Positions 63,515 to 64,000 of a stretch of 64,000 bases of DNA are shown here, piece by piece. How positions within the stretch are numbered: the stretch's first letter is position 1; every line of letters begins with the position of its first letter. This DNA comes from Gigaspora rosea (taxonomy: Eukaryota > Glomeromycota > Glomeromycetes > Diversisporales > Gigasporaceae): positions 17,080 through 81,079 of the forward strand of contig QKWP01001249.1 in NCBI GenBank assembly GCA_003550325.1, given 5' to 3'. The notes under the pieces were generated by a model. That model did no database searches. It saw nothing but the letters and a program-made list of their open reading frames with translations, and was not told the DNA's origin. The position numbers were made by a program, and so were the translations under genes.

Positions 63515-64000
63515 GTTGTCTTATACATATTTATGTGCAAGTAATATATTAGTATATTTTTATACATATATATATAATAATATATATTGTATATGCATAA
63601 TTTATTAACTAAATTTTATAAATTTATTAACTAAAATTTTTGTAGTTTATTAACTAACTTTAATTATTTTATTGATTAAATATTATAATACAAATTAATA
63701 ATTTATATGCTATGCTAAATAAGAAAATAATTCTAATGACTAAAACTACTAACTTTAAAAATAACCTAGCAACTAATAATATTGAAAAAACTAAGTAAAG
63801 TAATAGTATTACAATAAAAGCTTAAAAAAATTCAAAATGACTATTCTAGAATATCTCCTATAGGAACAACTCTGATTGTGGCAACTCCAAAGCAGTAACT
63901 CAAAGAAGATATTAAAATGCAATAATATAAAAGAAAGTAATAAAAAATAAAAAAAATAATAGTAAAAAATAAAACTGTGATATCACCAAAAATAATGAAA
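63515..64000. mobile_element. CGTGCA element, second copy, right part (cut by window)
   Basis: ATACATATTTATGTGCAAGT, TAATATATATTGTATATGCA, AACTAAATTTTATAAATTTA, CTAAAACTACTAACTTTAAA and AACTCTGATTGTGGCAACTC follow the same order as 34500-34930. The copy is diverged, mostly by CG to TG/CA changes, as in repeat-methylation decay. It continues beyond the window. Confidence 0.6.

Overview
The window is a very A+T-rich fungal nuclear segment. It has short GT..AG introns with GTAAGT-type donors, an expanded BTB-TPR gene, a tyrosine-kinase-like gene relic, an amino-acid permease, and a dense bed of DNA transposons and foldback MITEs. This combination is what I would expect from an arbuscular mycorrhizal fungus of the Rhizophagus irregularis type. 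That placement is inference; no rRNA or other marker gene is present. Only two host genes look intact: a 944-residue BTB-BACK-TPR protein (27785-30716, minus) and a nine-exon, 532-codon LAT-type amino-acid permease (37895-40782, minus). All exon phases of the permease fit. Layout: 0.6-6.8 kb is one Plavaka-type (CACTA superfamily) transposase gene, minus strand, cut apart by a hAT MITE, two ATATCGAT palindromic tracts, a mini-exon-like array, a larger hAT element, a pogo-type MITE and a mariner-like MITE. 8.0-8.6 kb is a foldback MULE with a 9-bp target duplication. 9.0-11.2 kb is a broken Ser- and Thr/Pro-rich gene of unknown family. 11.6-13.2 kb holds a T-rich module array, a small 8-bp-TSD MITE and a second pogo MITE. 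14.2-15.3 kb is a Ty3-like gag fossil. 15.4-19.7 kb holds nested hAT-class elements inside a foldback. 21.6-25.3 kb is a giant palindrome. 25.6-26.8 kb is a minus-strand array of ~57-60-bp, same-phase, Gly/Val-rich exon-like units. 33-37.5 kb is MITE-rich. 42.5-47.5 kb is a kinase pseudogene split by two tandem Helitrons of one family. 47.5-64 kb is almost entirely foldbacks, MITEs and one tRNA-derived SINE-like element with target duplications. The most notable higher-order patterns are: (1) several unrelated arrays built of short exon-like units separated by pyrimidine-rich spacers with splice-like borders; (2) repeated insertion of elements into the axis or loop of pre-existing foldbacks (four cases); (3) a common internal sequence layout shared by several otherwise different foldback families; (4) telomere-like CCCTAA runs inside several MITE families. 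Target-site duplications were read directly from the sequence and are the best evidence for most element boundaries. Nothing here was checked by alignment or database search.
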